The notes beneath the pieces were generated by a model. The model saw only the letters and a list, made by a program, of their open reading frames with translations. It ran no database searches and had not been told where the DNA came from. A stretch of DNA of 62,630 nucleotides from positions 1-62,630 of the forward strand of contig JAFRXH010000021.1 in NCBI GenBank assembly GCA_017437785.1. The letters run 5' to 3'. The translations under genes were made by a program, and so were the position numbers. Source of the stretch: Lachnospiraceae bacterium. GTDB taxonomy: Bacteria; Bacillota; Clostridia; Lachnospirales; Lachnospiraceae. Below, one piece after another: positions 54,787 through 62,630 of the stretch (position 1 is the first letter of the stretch; every line of letters starts with the position of its first letter).

Positions 54787-56712
54787 CTACATTACCTCTC
54801 TCTCGGAATCACGGACCATTATCAGCACGCGTCTTTTGCCCATCTCCTCATAATAATGCATGCCATACATGAACAGCCTGTACTCTCCCTTATCGCCTTC
54901 TTTGCGGCGCAGGAACATATGTGATACCGTCTTGCCGTTATCAAAGGCATCATCCAGGTTTTCTTTTGACAGCGCCATCAAAAACAGCGGCAGATCATCC
55001 GGATGGATAGGTACCTGCTTCCTGAAGCGGTCCGAGTGCATTTCGCCATCCCAGCTCTTCTCACGCACCAGCCTCTCTCCGTTGAACTTAAGGCTGTATA
55101 TCAGATCCGTATCGATATCGTATTCATACATATAGTCGTAATCAGCCAGAAGCACTGCATTGTACAAAAGAGACAGCTCCCTCTGGACCATTACATCCGT
55201 AAAGTCCTCAAATATGAGTATGGCTTCCGCATGCCCCTTATCATCCGAAAGCGGATAGATATGCAGGCGTATCCAGGTATCCTCTACGGTGCGGTATACA
55301 TACTCACGGCGGGTATGATCCCCGGGATGCCGCACAAATTCCTCCCGCGATATGCTGTTCTTAAACACATCCCTGTACTGCTCCAGCACATAAGCCTTGG
55401 CATAGTGATCCATGGCCTCATCTATCGATTTGAACTGCTTCTCTATATATCGGTATTCCTGCGGTATCTGTATGGAATGATAGGTTCCCTTTATCAGATC
55501 CACAAAGTACACCGATCTGTACCTTGCCGAAAGCACATCGACTATCATGTTCTTTTCGTTGCGCTCCGCCTCTACACGCTTATTCTCGGTCACATCCATA
55601 AACGTGAGCACGCACTTGTTTTCCATACCCTGCATATACGGAGGCATAAACGCCGTAACGCTCATCCAGCTTTCCGTCTCGTTAAGGGTGGATGTATATT
55701 CGCGCACCACATTATCAACATCACCGGATAATGCCTCTTCCAGGGCCTTTGCGGAAAAAGTCGCCGCAAGATTGCGCTTCTGCGCTTCATCCGGGATAAA
55801 TTCGGAAACTATCTGAAGCAGCGTATCGTAATCGCCTTCTCTGGGCGTACCGAAAAGCAGCGCATCCGCCTTTACGGTGGAATACTCATTGGTCTTCATA
55901 TCCAGAAGGTATATGGATCTGTATGCGTTGCTGAGCGAACTCAGTATGGCCTGATTGACCTTCTCGCTGTCGCTTAGGGTTATCTCCCCCTGCACATCCC
56001 GCTCGGTGCACACGATCTTACCCTTAAGCTCGTCCATCTTCCTGAAGCGCAGCTCCACCCAGCGGTATTCGTCGCCGCGACTCTGCCTGTACTGGAACGC
56101 GTAATCGCCCTTATCCAGTCTTTTTCGCACCTCTGCCGGCTCTATAAATGCCCGCAGCTGGTCCTTATCATCGGGATGTACCAGCGCTTCTATCATATCG
56201 CGCTTCCACTCATCAAAGCCTACCGGATGATAGTATACCGCCCGGTAATGCCCCTCACCGCCGTCTACCGGCTTGATAAGGGTGGTCACATCGCCCTTTA
56301 TCATATCTATCAGATAGATATGCCTGAAATCCTTTCCCAGGAGATTGAATATCTTATCCCTCTCCTCTTCCTCTTTATCATCCACATGGGCCGTGATCAG
56401 GAATGAATAAGCCAGTATGCCGCCGCTCCATACCACCTTGGATACGGTAACATTCCTGCGATTTCCGAAAGCGGACTTTTCCACCACATAACGATACGTC
56501 CCGCCCTCGTTGCAGCGGGTATTCGCCTTGCGGTAGTCCTCCATATCCCACACCTGGGAAACCGGGGAACCTGTATGTGCATTGGTAAGAACCGTCACAA
56601 GATGATTGCAGTACAGAATACTCTGGTCCCTGCCGCTGACCACAAAGACAGCCACATCATCCGCACTGTCCAGGACATTCATCATGCCCCAGAATTCTTT
56701 CAGATCGCCCAT
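54787..56712 (-). CDS. Tandem PAS-domain protein without output domain
   Basis: A 641-residue soluble protein consisting of about five PAS-like units. The repeated signature is YRSIYLLDMKTNEYSTV, seen as RHIYLIDMIKGDVTTL (near residue 130), YRSIYLLDM (near 265), YRSVYFVDLIKGTYHSI (near 400) and YDYMYEYDIDTD (near 540); PHPDD-like blocks (LVHPDDKDQ, IHPDDLPLF) mark ends of PAS folds. In Lachnospiraceae such units usually precede GGDEF or EAL domains, but none follows here. It begins directly after pepD and precedes the SH3b gene. It may be a sensor adaptor acting in trans. Confidence 0.7.
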   Translation of the reverse strand: MGDLKEFWGMMNVLDSADDVAVFVVSGRDQSILYCNHLVTVLTNAHTGSPVSQVWDMEDYRKANTRCNEGGTYRYVVEKSAFGNRRNVTVSKVVWSGGILAYSFLITAHVDDKEEEERDKIFNLLGKDFRHIYLIDMIKGDVTTLIKPVDGGEGHYRAVYYHPVGFDEWKRDMIEALVHPDDKDQLRAFIEPAEVRKRLDKGDYAFQYRQSRGDEYRWVELRFRKMDELKGKIVCTERDVQGEITLSDSEKVNQAILSSLSNAYRSIYLLDMKTNEYSTVKADALLFGTPREGDYDTLLQIVSEFIPDEAQKRNLAATFSAKALEEALSGDVDNVVREYTSTLNETESWMSVTAFMPPYMQGMENKCVLTFMDVTENKRVEAERNEKNMIVDVLSARYRSVYFVDLIKGTYHSIQIPQEYRYIEKQFKSIDEAMDHYAKAYVLEQYRDVFKNSISREEFVRHPGDHTRREYVYRTVEDTWIRLHIYPLSDDKGHAEAILIFEDFTDVMVQRELSLLYNAVLLADYDYMYEYDIDTDLIYSLKFNGERLVREKSWDGEMHSDRFRKQVPIHPDDLPLFLMALSKENLDDAFDNGKTVSHMFLRRKEGDKGEYRLFMYGMHYYEEMGKRRVLIMVRDSEREVM

Positions 56713-56713
56713 T

Positions 56714-58165
56714 TCAGCCCTTTCTCTTTAATACTTCCTTAACGTAATCCCAACAACGCCCCACGCTCTTTATGCTAAGCTTTTCATTAACGGTATGGAT
56801 ATCCTGCATATCGGGTCCTATGGATACCGCATCAAAACCTTCTATCTTCTTTGCCAGCACTCCGCATTCAAGCCCGGCATGTATCACTTCCACCACAGGT
56901 TCGCGGCCGTACATATCATTAAATACAGCCACCATCTTATCACGCAGCGGCGATTCCTCCCTGTACTCCCATTCGGGATACGACGAAGATACGCTGCATT
57001 CCGCGCCGAAGCTCTTTGCGGTCTCTACTACCCTGTCCTTAAGGTGCGCCGCTGCACTGCCTATCATGCTGCGCAGTTCAAATACCGCATCCGCATTGCC
57101 TTCGGTACTCTTTAATATACCCAGGTTTAACGAAGTCTCCACCAGACCGTCTACCACGCCGCTCATGGCCTGTACCCCGTCGGGAGCGGCTATTATAAAT
57201 GCGGCAAACTTCTTAGTCTGCTCCGCTAAAGCTGCGCTTGTTACCTCTTCATCCTTTATCTCAAGCTCAAGCTGCATGGCATCATCCTTACCGTGATACT
57301 CATGAAGTATGTCTTTTTTAAGCTTTTCAAATGCTTCCTTTACATCTGCGGTCCTGTCAGCAGGCACTGCTATCTCAGCCTTTGCTTCGCAGGGTATGGC
57401 ATTTGCTGCCGTACCGCCGTCGATCTGTATCAGCGCCACTCCCATATCCGCTAAGGTATAAAGGATCCTGGAAGCTATCCTGCAGGCGTTTGCTCTTCCC
57501 TTATGTATCATCTGGCCGGAATGCCCGCCGTTTAGTCCCTTTATATAAATATAAGCCCTGCGTGCCTTATACGCAAGCTTTTCATTCGTATTTAAAGGAT
57601 AATGAGCCACTACCCGCACGCCGCCGGCACAGCCCACCGTAAATATCCCCTCATCCTCGGAATCAAGGTTAAGCAGCCTCTTTCCTTTGAGCATGGACGT
57701 ATCCAGCCCCACAGCGCCGTCCATCCCCACTTCCTCATTTGTGGTGATCAGCAGCTCCAGCGCAGGATGCTCAATGCTCTTATCGCGCATTATCGCCATC
57801 ATCATGGCCACCGCTATGCCGTCGTCACCGCCCAGGCTCGAATCCTTTGCATATACCCATTCATCGTCATGCATGATATCAAGTATATGCTTTTTCATGT
57901 CCACGTTTTTATCGCGATGGACAGCCACCATATCCATATGGCCCTGAAGGATCAGTGTCTCCTCATCCTCATAGCCTGCGCTTGCAGGTATGCGGATCAG
58001 TATGTTCTTCTCCTTATCCTGCACGCACTCACAGCCCGCGTTCTGTGCGCAGGTCTTAAGATAGCCGCTTATCTCATCTATGTTATAAGAACCGTGCGGA
58101 ATGCCGCATATCTCCTCAAAGGCCGTAAACACCTCCCGTGGATAAAGGTCCTGTAATTTTCCCAT
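56714..58165 (-). CDS. pepD: Aminoacyl-histidine dipeptidase (M20C, PepD)
   Basis: A 483-residue cytosolic metallopeptidase that splits Xaa-His and other dipeptides. Zinc ligands are visible in LQGHMDMV (His and the catalytic Asp), LGGDDGIAVA (bridging Asp), TTNEEVGMDGA (catalytic Glu and ligand Glu), and the C-terminal region has HAGLECG and SIGPDMQDIHTVNE. The N terminus FTAFEEICGIPHGSYN is characteristic. AGAGGAG precedes the ATG. It is first in a three-gene operon. Confidence 0.95.
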   Translation of the reverse strand: MGKLQDLYPREVFTAFEEICGIPHGSYNIDEISGYLKTCAQNAGCECVQDKEKNILIRIPASAGYEDEETLILQGHMDMVAVHRDKNVDMKKHILDIMHDDEWVYAKDSSLGGDDGIAVAMMMAIMRDKSIEHPALELLITTNEEVGMDGAVGLDTSMLKGKRLLNLDSEDEGIFTVGCAGGVRVVAHYPLNTNEKLAYKARRAYIYIKGLNGGHSGQMIHKGRANACRIASRILYTLADMGVALIQIDGGTAANAIPCEAKAEIAVPADRTADVKEAFEKLKKDILHEYHGKDDAMQLELEIKDEEVTSAALAEQTKKFAAFIIAAPDGVQAMSGVVDGLVETSLNLGILKSTEGNADAVFELRSMIGSAAAHLKDRVVETAKSFGAECSVSSSYPEWEYREESPLRDKMVAVFNDMYGREPVVEVIHAGLECGVLAKKIEGFDAVSIGPDMQDIHTVNEKLSIKSVGRCWDYVKEVLKRKG

Positions 58166-58254
58166 TTCAGTCTCCTCTTAATGATGCGATCAATGATGCA
58201 TCTCCTGTACGAAAGTTTCTCTTGGCGATCCGCTCCCCGATGCATCTCCTATAT

Positions 58255-58311
58255 GAAAAAAAGTTATCGGGAAGCTGCAGACCGAATAACGGCCGCAGTT
58301 CCAAATAACTT
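58255..58311 (-). terminator. Intrinsic terminator of infC-rpmI-rplT
   Basis: The minus strand reads AAGTTAT..GGAACTGC, a loop region, GCAGCTTCC..ATAACTT, followed by a run of T. A long stem with small bulges. Confidence 0.8.
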
Positions 58312-58333
58312 ATGGATCTAATAAATATAAAAC

Positions 58334-58690
58334 TTATGCTATCTTGCTCTTTGCAAGCTCTGCCAAAGCGGTGAAACCTTCTGCATCGTTAACAGCCATC
58401 TCGGAAAGCATCTTGCGGTTGATATCAACCTCTGCGAGCTTAAGTCCGTACATGAACTTGCTGTATGAAAGTCCGTTCATACGTGCTGCTGCATTGATAC
58501 GTGCGATCCACAGCTGACGGAACTGACGCTTTCTCTCCTTGCGGCCTGCGTATGCAGATGCAAGTGCACGCATCACTGACTGCTTAGCCACGCGATACTG
58601 CTTTGAACGTGCGCCCCTGTATCCCTTTGCGAGCTTTAATACTCTGTTATGCTTCTTCTTTGCGTTAACGCCACCTTTAATCCTGGCCAT
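58334..58690 (-). CDS. rplT: 50S ribosomal protein L20
   Basis: A 118-residue protein of standard length. It starts [20 protein letters not shown], and has [20 protein letters not shown] and [21 protein letters not shown]20 is needed for early 50S assembly and in Firmicutes represses its own operon through the leader of infC. Last gene of infC-rpmI-rplT. Confidence 0.98.
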   Translation of the reverse strand: MARIKGGVNAKKKHNRVLKLAKGYRGARSKQYRVAKQSVMRALASAYAGRKERKRQFRQLWIARINAAARMNGLSYSKFMYGLKLAEVDINRKMLSEMAVNDAEGFTALAELAKSKIA

Positions 58691-58732
58691 TTCTTTTTAC
58701 CTCCGATCTTTTTTTCGTAAATCCGCACAAGA

Positions 58733-58930
58733 TCAAATGTACGGAAGGATCTTCTTCATGTTCTTTGCATTAGTAGGATCAGTTACGATATCCTGGCGAA
58801 GATTTCTCTTAGTCTTAGTGGACTTCTTTGTCAGAATGTGGCGCTTGTACGCCTTGTTGCGGATGAGCTTGCCGGTACCGGATACCTTAAATCTCTTAGC
58901 CGCGCTTCTGCTTGTTTTCATTTTAGGCAT
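58733..58930 (-). CDS. rpmI: 50S ribosomal protein L35
   Basis: A 65-residue protein: [20 protein letters not shown] start, then [20 protein letters not shown], the typical L35 sequence. GGAGG precedes the ATG. It sits between infC and rplT in the universal order. Confidence 0.98.
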   Translation of the reverse strand: MPKMKTSRSAAKRFKVSGTGKLIRNKAYKRHILTKKSTKTKRNLRQDIVTDPTNAKNMKKILPYI

Positions 58931-59008
58931 TTCTTTTTCCCTCCTGTTTACCTTCTATTGCATACGGGTCCGTCTGAATGATCCGTTTTGCATCAGCCTA
59001 ATGTTGCC

Positions 59009-59518
59009 TTACTGTTTTTTAGCCGCCAGGAACATCGTCATGGTCCTGCCTTCTACCTTGGGTGCCTTCTCAACTGCAGCTGCATCCGCCAGCTCCTCGG
59101 CAATATCATCAAGGATATGCTTTGAATTGGCCATGTGCGCCATCTCACGCCCCCTGAAACGAAGGGTCATCTTAACCCTGTCGCCCTTGGCAAGAAACTT
59201 TCTTGCCGCGTTGATCTTTGTATTCAGATCGTTCGTGTCGATATTGGGTGATAAACGGATCTCTTTTATCTCCACAACATGCTGCTTTTTCTTGGCTTCC
59301 TTATCCTTGCGCTTCTGCTCGTAGCAGAACTTGCCGTAATCAACCACCCTGCATACGGGAGGCTTGGCACCCGGTGCGATCAATACCAGATCCACCTCTG
59401 CTTCATCTGCGACGCGCTGTGCATCCTGGATGGACATAACACCCAGCTGGGCACCGTCCGGCCCTATGACACGCACTTCCTTTTCCCTGATCTGTCCGTT
59501 GATCAATAAATCGCTAAT
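59009..59518 (-). CDS. infC: Translation initiation factor IF-3, AUU start
   Basis: IF-3 binds the 30S subunit and checks the start codon. Reading from an ATT at 59516-59518 gives (M)SDLLINGQIREKEVRVIG, 169 residues, which lines up with the usual IF-3 N terminus; AGGGGGT lies eight to nine bases upstream. A later TTG at 59506 is in frame but has no site. A rare AUU start lets IF-3 repress its own translation in well-studied bacteria. Blocks KPPVCRVVDYGKFCYEQ, KEIRLSPNIDTNDL and KMTLRFRGREMAH confirm the family. Confidence 0.95.
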   Translation of the reverse strand: MSDLLINGQIREKEVRVIGPDGAQLGVMSIQDAQRVADEAEVDLVLIAPGAKPPVCRVVDYGKFCYEQKRKDKEAKKKQHVVEIKEIRLSPNIDTNDLNTKINAARKFLAKGDRVKMTLRFRGREMAHMANSKHILDDIAEELADAAAVEKAPKVEGRTMTMFLAAKKQ

Positions 59519-59545
59519 AGTTTTTTACCCCCTTGATCCTGGCTA

Positions 59546-59578
59546 CAAAAACAAAAAAGATACCGCCACGCAGTATCC
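59546..59578 (-). promoter_or_regulatory. Transcription attenuator in the infC leader (L20-type leader)
   Basis: The minus strand reads GATACTGC-GTG-GCGGTATC (plus-strand 59559-59577), an 8-bp stem with a 3-base loop, followed by TTTTTTGTTTTT. It lies about 30 bp before the infC start, so full-length transcription must pass it. Firmicute infC operons are known to be attenuated by L20; the upstream leader (59579-59673) would hold the alternative fold. Confidence 0.8.
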
Positions 59579-59679
59579 CTCACAAGTTCTATATAAAAGA
59601 AATCATCTCTTTCATATTCAAACGCCTGAAACTGACTTCGTCGCAGGGTGAGAGCTTTAGCTCTGCTTGGCACCTAGAT

Positions 59680-59708
59680 AAGATATCATACTTGTTCTTT
59701 ATCGTCAA
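59680..59708 (-). promoter_or_regulatory. Promoter of infC-rpmI-rplT
   Basis: The minus strand reads TTGACG (59703-59708), 17-bp spacer, TATCTT (59680-59685). It overlaps the 3' end of the upstream membrane protein gene. Leader length is about 155 nt. Confidence 0.75.
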
Positions 59709-60756
59709 GCACTTTTTTATAAAAGAATATCAGATAAAACAGCATAAGCGCCGCATTGATCCAGCACTGTCCCTGCACGGAAAACGGCATCCACTCCGTA
59801 CCGTAAAGCTGTGCCGCCACCGGCCATATGCGCAGCGCCTCCATGATGAGCGCCGGTATTATCAGCAGGCTGTCCGTAAACACCAGTCCCCAGGCCAGGA
59901 CAGTCGTAAGGGCGGCAGCCCCCGCTCCCGCTCCGGGGATAAAGTACGCGCTTAATGCGCTGCCAAGAAACGCGATCCAGAGCAGCCCCTTATTGTCGTA
60001 TTTATATCTGCGACGGCAGGTAAGGATCATCAGGGCCGCAACAGCCGCAGCCGTGATCACCAGCGCCAGTGGCATATAGTGCGCAAATTCTGCGGGCGAA
60101 TCACCTTTTATAAAGCCCCAGAATGAAGGATACGCCGCATACAGATTACGATAGCTTATCCCCTCGGGCAGCCACCCGTCCCTGTCGATCCCCGAAAAAT
60201 ACCGCAGTAGCGCAGCCGCAACGGGCACCAGAAAAGATATAAGGCTGAACTTTTCCTTATACAGATATAAAAACAGAAAGAAGGGCATACACAATAACGC
60301 CCACGAACTGATAAGGCAGGCCGCGGAAAGCGAAACAAATGCCCACAGGTATTTTTCTTTGAATACACATATTATGCCCAGCACACAGAGCGCCACCCAC
60401 AGCCCGTCGATCCTCCCCAGGCCGGCCGATGAAAAGATATTTCCAAATGAAAGAAGCATCAACACATAGGCCCATTTTCCTTTTTGCTTCGCATTGCTCC
60501 CTGCACAAAGCGCCACCATAGCCATCACTGCCGCAGCCATAAGCAGGTCAAAGATCATTGTGACATACACAGGCATATCATATGACGGGACACTTGCATG
60601 AACAGATGAACTGAGCCTTGCGCTCATCATGGCATGAAGCGAACCGAGCATAAAACGCATCAGCAGCCCCAACAGGCTCACCGCGATAAGAAGGATGATA
60701 TCAATATGCTTATGCAGCCATGTAAGCAGCTTTTTTTCAAACGCCGGCATGCTCAT
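59686..60756 (-). CDS. Polytopic membrane protein, GT-C-like
   Basis: A 356-residue protein with about nine to ten membrane helices. It overlaps its upstream neighbour by 20 bp and shares its organisation: a basic cytoplasmic N terminus, an FKEKYLWAFVSLSAA segment (compare FKDKYLKAFILLGLA in the neighbour), an FLFLYLYKEKFSLISFL segment and a YPSFWGFIKG loop (compare YPSFWSFFPG). It is therefore a diverged paralogue of the GT-C-like protein. The usual acidic residue in the first outside loop is not clear (SYDMPVY). Function unknown. Confidence 0.65.
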   Translation of the reverse strand: MSMPAFEKKLLTWLHKHIDIILLIAVSLLGLLMRFMLGSLHAMMSARLSSSVHASVPSYDMPVYVTMIFDLLMAAAVMAMVALCAGSNAKQKGKWAYVLMLLSFGNIFSSAGLGRIDGLWVALCVLGIICVFKEKYLWAFVSLSAACLISSWALLCMPFFLFLYLYKEKFSLISFLVPVAAALLRYFSGIDRDGWLPEGISYRNLYAAYPSFWGFIKGDSPAEFAHYMPLALVITAAAVAALMILTCRRRYKYDNKGLLWIAFLGSALSAYFIPGAGAGAAALTTVLAWGLVFTDSLLIIPALIMEALRIWPVAAQLYGTEWMPFSVQGQCWINAALMLFYLIFFYKKVLDDKEQV

Positions 60757-62056
60757 CCTCCTTTCTGCCGCTAAATGTCAGATACAGATACATGCCGTAA
60801 ACTATAAGCATGATAAAGGATAGTTTCTGTATGCTGACGGGAAGGGTCTCCACGCCCACCCGGCCCGCTATCTGGTAATGCATAGGTATAAGCATAAGTG
60901 CCGCCGGGATGATGCTCCGCTTATCGATGAATACGAGCGCGATAGCCAGTATCTCGTATAAATAGCCGTACCTGTCGATCATGCAGGGCAGGAAGAACAC
61001 CGTGGTAAAGCTTAATAAAAGCGCAATGCATAAAAGCTCCCGCTTGCTGTAATGCTCCCTGCGCCGCAGCAGTACCGCCATCAGTATCATAAGCAGCGTA
61101 AAGACAAATACTATCGCTGTATTCCTGAACTTGTAGAAATCGGTAAACACATCCGCATCCACTCCCGGGAAGAACGACCAGAAGCTGGGATACTCCATAT
61201 AAAGCCTGCCGCCGGATGCTATCTGGGCGATGTATACGTCTATGATGCCGTGAAGCCCTGCCTGCGCGGCGGGTGCGGAGGATGCCGCCGCGGCTGTTAC
61301 CTGCGCTGATGCGGCTGCGGCCTGCGCTGTGGCGGGATTTCCTGCGGCCTGTACCGTAACCGGCGATAAAAGCCCCACTATCTGCCTGGGAAGCGCACTT
61401 ACGATGAGCATCCCGGGAAGCAGCATAAAATACAGGCAGGAAAAACTCTTTTTATAAATATAGTAAAATGCGAAAAACGGCAGAATGAAAACCGTCTGCA
61501 GCTTGAACGCAAACGCCAGCCCCAGCAGTATGAACGCTTTAAGATACTTATCCTTAAAAAGCCACACCATTGACCAGACGATAAGCGATACATATACCGC
61601 ATCGCTCTGTCCCCATGCCGCGGAATTAAAGATCACATCCATCGACAGGAAGCATAAACCATATGCCATTGCCGCCTTTTGACGCGCCGGCCTGTCTTTG
61701 GTCCCGGCGATATCGTATACCAGACGTCCCACGCCCCAGGCCAGAAGGATGTCAAATACAGTCCAGATAGCTTTGAATACATATTGCGGATCAGCGGGGA
61801 TATGGGTGATCGCCGCCGTCAGCAGCTGGAAAAGTGCATTATAACCTTTTATCTTCTGTCCAAGTGTATATATTCCGGAGAGTCCGCCGTATTTGGCTGC
61901 TGCGGCATACCATTTTAAATACGCCCCCATATCCCCGGTATAAATATCCCACAAAAAGAAACGGCCAACCACACCGCCCAGCGTGACGAGCAGTATGAAG
62001 ACCGGTTCTGCATTCTTTTTAAGATATTCCCTTAACTTCTTATCAAATGGGAGCAT
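60737..62056 (-). CDS. Putative GT-C family glycosyltransferase (Gpi18-like)
   Basis: A 439-residue polytopic protein. After helix 1 the first outside loop reads YTGDMGAYLKWYAAAA, with the acidic residue typical of GT-C enzymes that use polyprenyl-phosphate sugars. SAAWGQSDAVYVSLIVWSM and FAFKLQTVFILP resemble Gpi18-like/DUF2029 mannosyltransferases. An alanine-rich outside segment (about residues 238-270) is inserted before the IASGGRLYMEYPSFWSFFPG loop. It probably adds a sugar to an envelope glycan or protein; donor and acceptor unknown. Overlaps both neighbours by 14-20 bp. Confidence 0.7.
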   Translation of the reverse strand: MLPFDKKLREYLKKNAEPVFILLVTLGGVVGRFFLWDIYTGDMGAYLKWYAAAAKYGGLSGIYTLGQKIKGYNALFQLLTAAITHIPADPQYVFKAIWTVFDILLAWGVGRLVYDIAGTKDRPARQKAAMAYGLCFLSMDVIFNSAAWGQSDAVYVSLIVWSMVWLFKDKYLKAFILLGLAFAFKLQTVFILPFFAFYYIYKKSFSCLYFMLLPGMLIVSALPRQIVGLLSPVTVQAAGNPATAQAAAASAQVTAAAASSAPAAQAGLHGIIDVYIAQIASGGRLYMEYPSFWSFFPGVDADVFTDFYKFRNTAIVFVFTLLMILMAVLLRRREHYSKRELLCIALLLSFTTVFFLPCMIDRYGYLYEILAIALVFIDKRSIIPAALMLIPMHYQIAGRVGVETLPVSIQKLSFIMLIVYGMYLYLTFSGRKEDEHAGV

Positions 62057-62324
62057 CCGCTGTATTCTCCCTTTTTGCCTTCCTTTGGGCCACGTACTCC
62101 TTCAGTTCCTTCTTGTATACGCCTATCGTGGAGAATTCCCACTCCATGCGCTTCACCACATCTTTATCATTGGCTTCCAGCGCGGCCTCATAAGCCTGGA
62201 TTATCTCCTCTTTAAGGTTCTCCACCATATTGCTGTGGACCGGCTTCAAAGGATTCTCATCCCGCTGCCGCAGTACCTGGCTTTCTTCTTCGAATCCGTC
62301 TTTCTGTAAAATATCTGTTGCCAT
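62043..62324 (-). CDS. Small hypothetical protein
   Basis: 93 residues from the ATG at 62324 (MATDILQKDGFEEESQVLRQ), which has GGAAGGG upstream; the frame runs upstream into the repeat array without a start signal. It is charged and helical, with EEIIQAYEAALEANDKDVVKR in the middle and EYVAQRKAKRE near the end. It overlaps the GT-C gene by 14 bp. No family recognised. Confidence 0.6.
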   Translation of the reverse strand: MATDILQKDGFEEESQVLRQRDENPLKPVHSNMVENLKEEIIQAYEAALEANDKDVVKRMEWEFSTIGVYKKELKEYVAQRKAKRENTADAPI

Positions 62325-62354
62325 TATCTTAACCCTTCCGGTATATCTCTGCTT

Positions 62355-62630
62355 GATGGGAATCGCTTCGCGATTCCCAGGCAAATACCTGCTTAATAGG
62401 AATCGCTTCGCGATTCCCAGGCAAATACCTGCTTAATAGGAATCGCTTCGCGATTCCACAGGTAAATACCTGCTTAATAGGAATCGCTTCGCGATTCCCA
62501 GGCAAATACCTGCTTAATAGGAATCGCTTCGCGATTCCGCAGGTAAATACCTGCTTAATAGGAATCGCTTCGCGATTCCCAGGCAAATACCTGCTTAATA
62601 GGAATCGCTTCGCGATTCCCAGGCAAATAC
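62355..62630. repeat. Tandem array of ~40-bp palindromic repeats
   Basis: Seven copies with the core GAATCGC-TTC-GCGATTC begin near 62361, 62401, 62441, 62482, 62522, 62563 and 62603, so the period is 40-41 bp. The linker reads CAGGCAAATACCTGCTTAATAG with small variants (CAGGTAAATACCTG is itself palindromic). The array runs off the right edge and lies directly upstream of the small gene at 62324. The core is shared with the array at 1-350. Confidence 0.9.

Overview
The window looks like a chromosomal segment of a Lachnospiraceae-type Firmicute (the Butyrivibrio/Roseburia/Pseudobutyrivibrio kind of gut or rumen clostridia). This rests on the ribosomal protein sequences and gene orders (rplM-rpsI; infC-rpmI-rplT with an AUU start and attenuated leader), strong TTGACA-17-TATAAT promoters, AGGAGG ribosome binding sites, BspA-like/DUF285 and Big_2 surface proteins, and abundant short palindromic intergenic repeats. 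No species can be named from the sequence alone.

Layout. 1-350: tandem 67-bp palindromic repeats. 394-1507: rpsI and rplM on the minus strand, with terminator, leader and promoter. 1563-9280: a two-gene minus-strand operon for very large secreted Ig-like/BspA-like proteins. 9589-12608: a plus-strand ABC exporter operon. 12739-16833: minus strand, a FliD-C-like orphan, a DUF6465-like protein, QueH and a membrane c-di-GMP phosphodiesterase. 16938-21654: plus strand, MoxR-DUF58-transglutaminase. 21729-22745: an Rpn/PD-(D/E)XK-type protein, followed by about 600 bp of gene-free palindromic DNA. 23428-45519: a minus-strand type IV pilus locus of about 22 kb. 45520-45818: gene-free repeats. 45819-51174: minus-strand operon of a GH74 enzyme, a glycosidase-like protein and a MATE transporter. 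51306-51389: tRNA-Leu(CAG). 51584-54202: class A PBP on the plus strand. 54315-58165: pepD, a PAS-only protein and an SH3b protein. 58334-59708: infC-rpmI-rplT. 59686-62324: two GT-C-like membrane proteins and a small protein. 62355-62630: a second palindromic tandem array that runs off the window.

The main interest is the pilus locus. One promoter (45491-45519) precedes two paralogous pilins, a 1551-residue prepilin carrying a long DUF285/BspA-like repeat region, another pilin, and an 1854-residue prepilin carrying many GLUG-like repeats. These are followed by K-, I- and J-like minor prepilins, a pilin-shaped small membrane protein, PilC, a fused PilM-PilN, PilO and PilB. PilB carries one clear and one degenerate half of an MshEN cyclic-di-GMP motif, and an EAL phosphodiesterase lies 9 kb away, so pilus extension may respond to c-di-GMP. 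The giant prepilins look like modular pilins that would display adhesive domains on the fibre. No PilT or prepilin peptidase is present in the window. Just after pilB, a separate AAA+/winged-helix ATPase gene has its own consensus promoter, and its 5' leader holds seven helically phased GTATAC palindromes, an unusual regulatory array. A lone pilin gene follows it.
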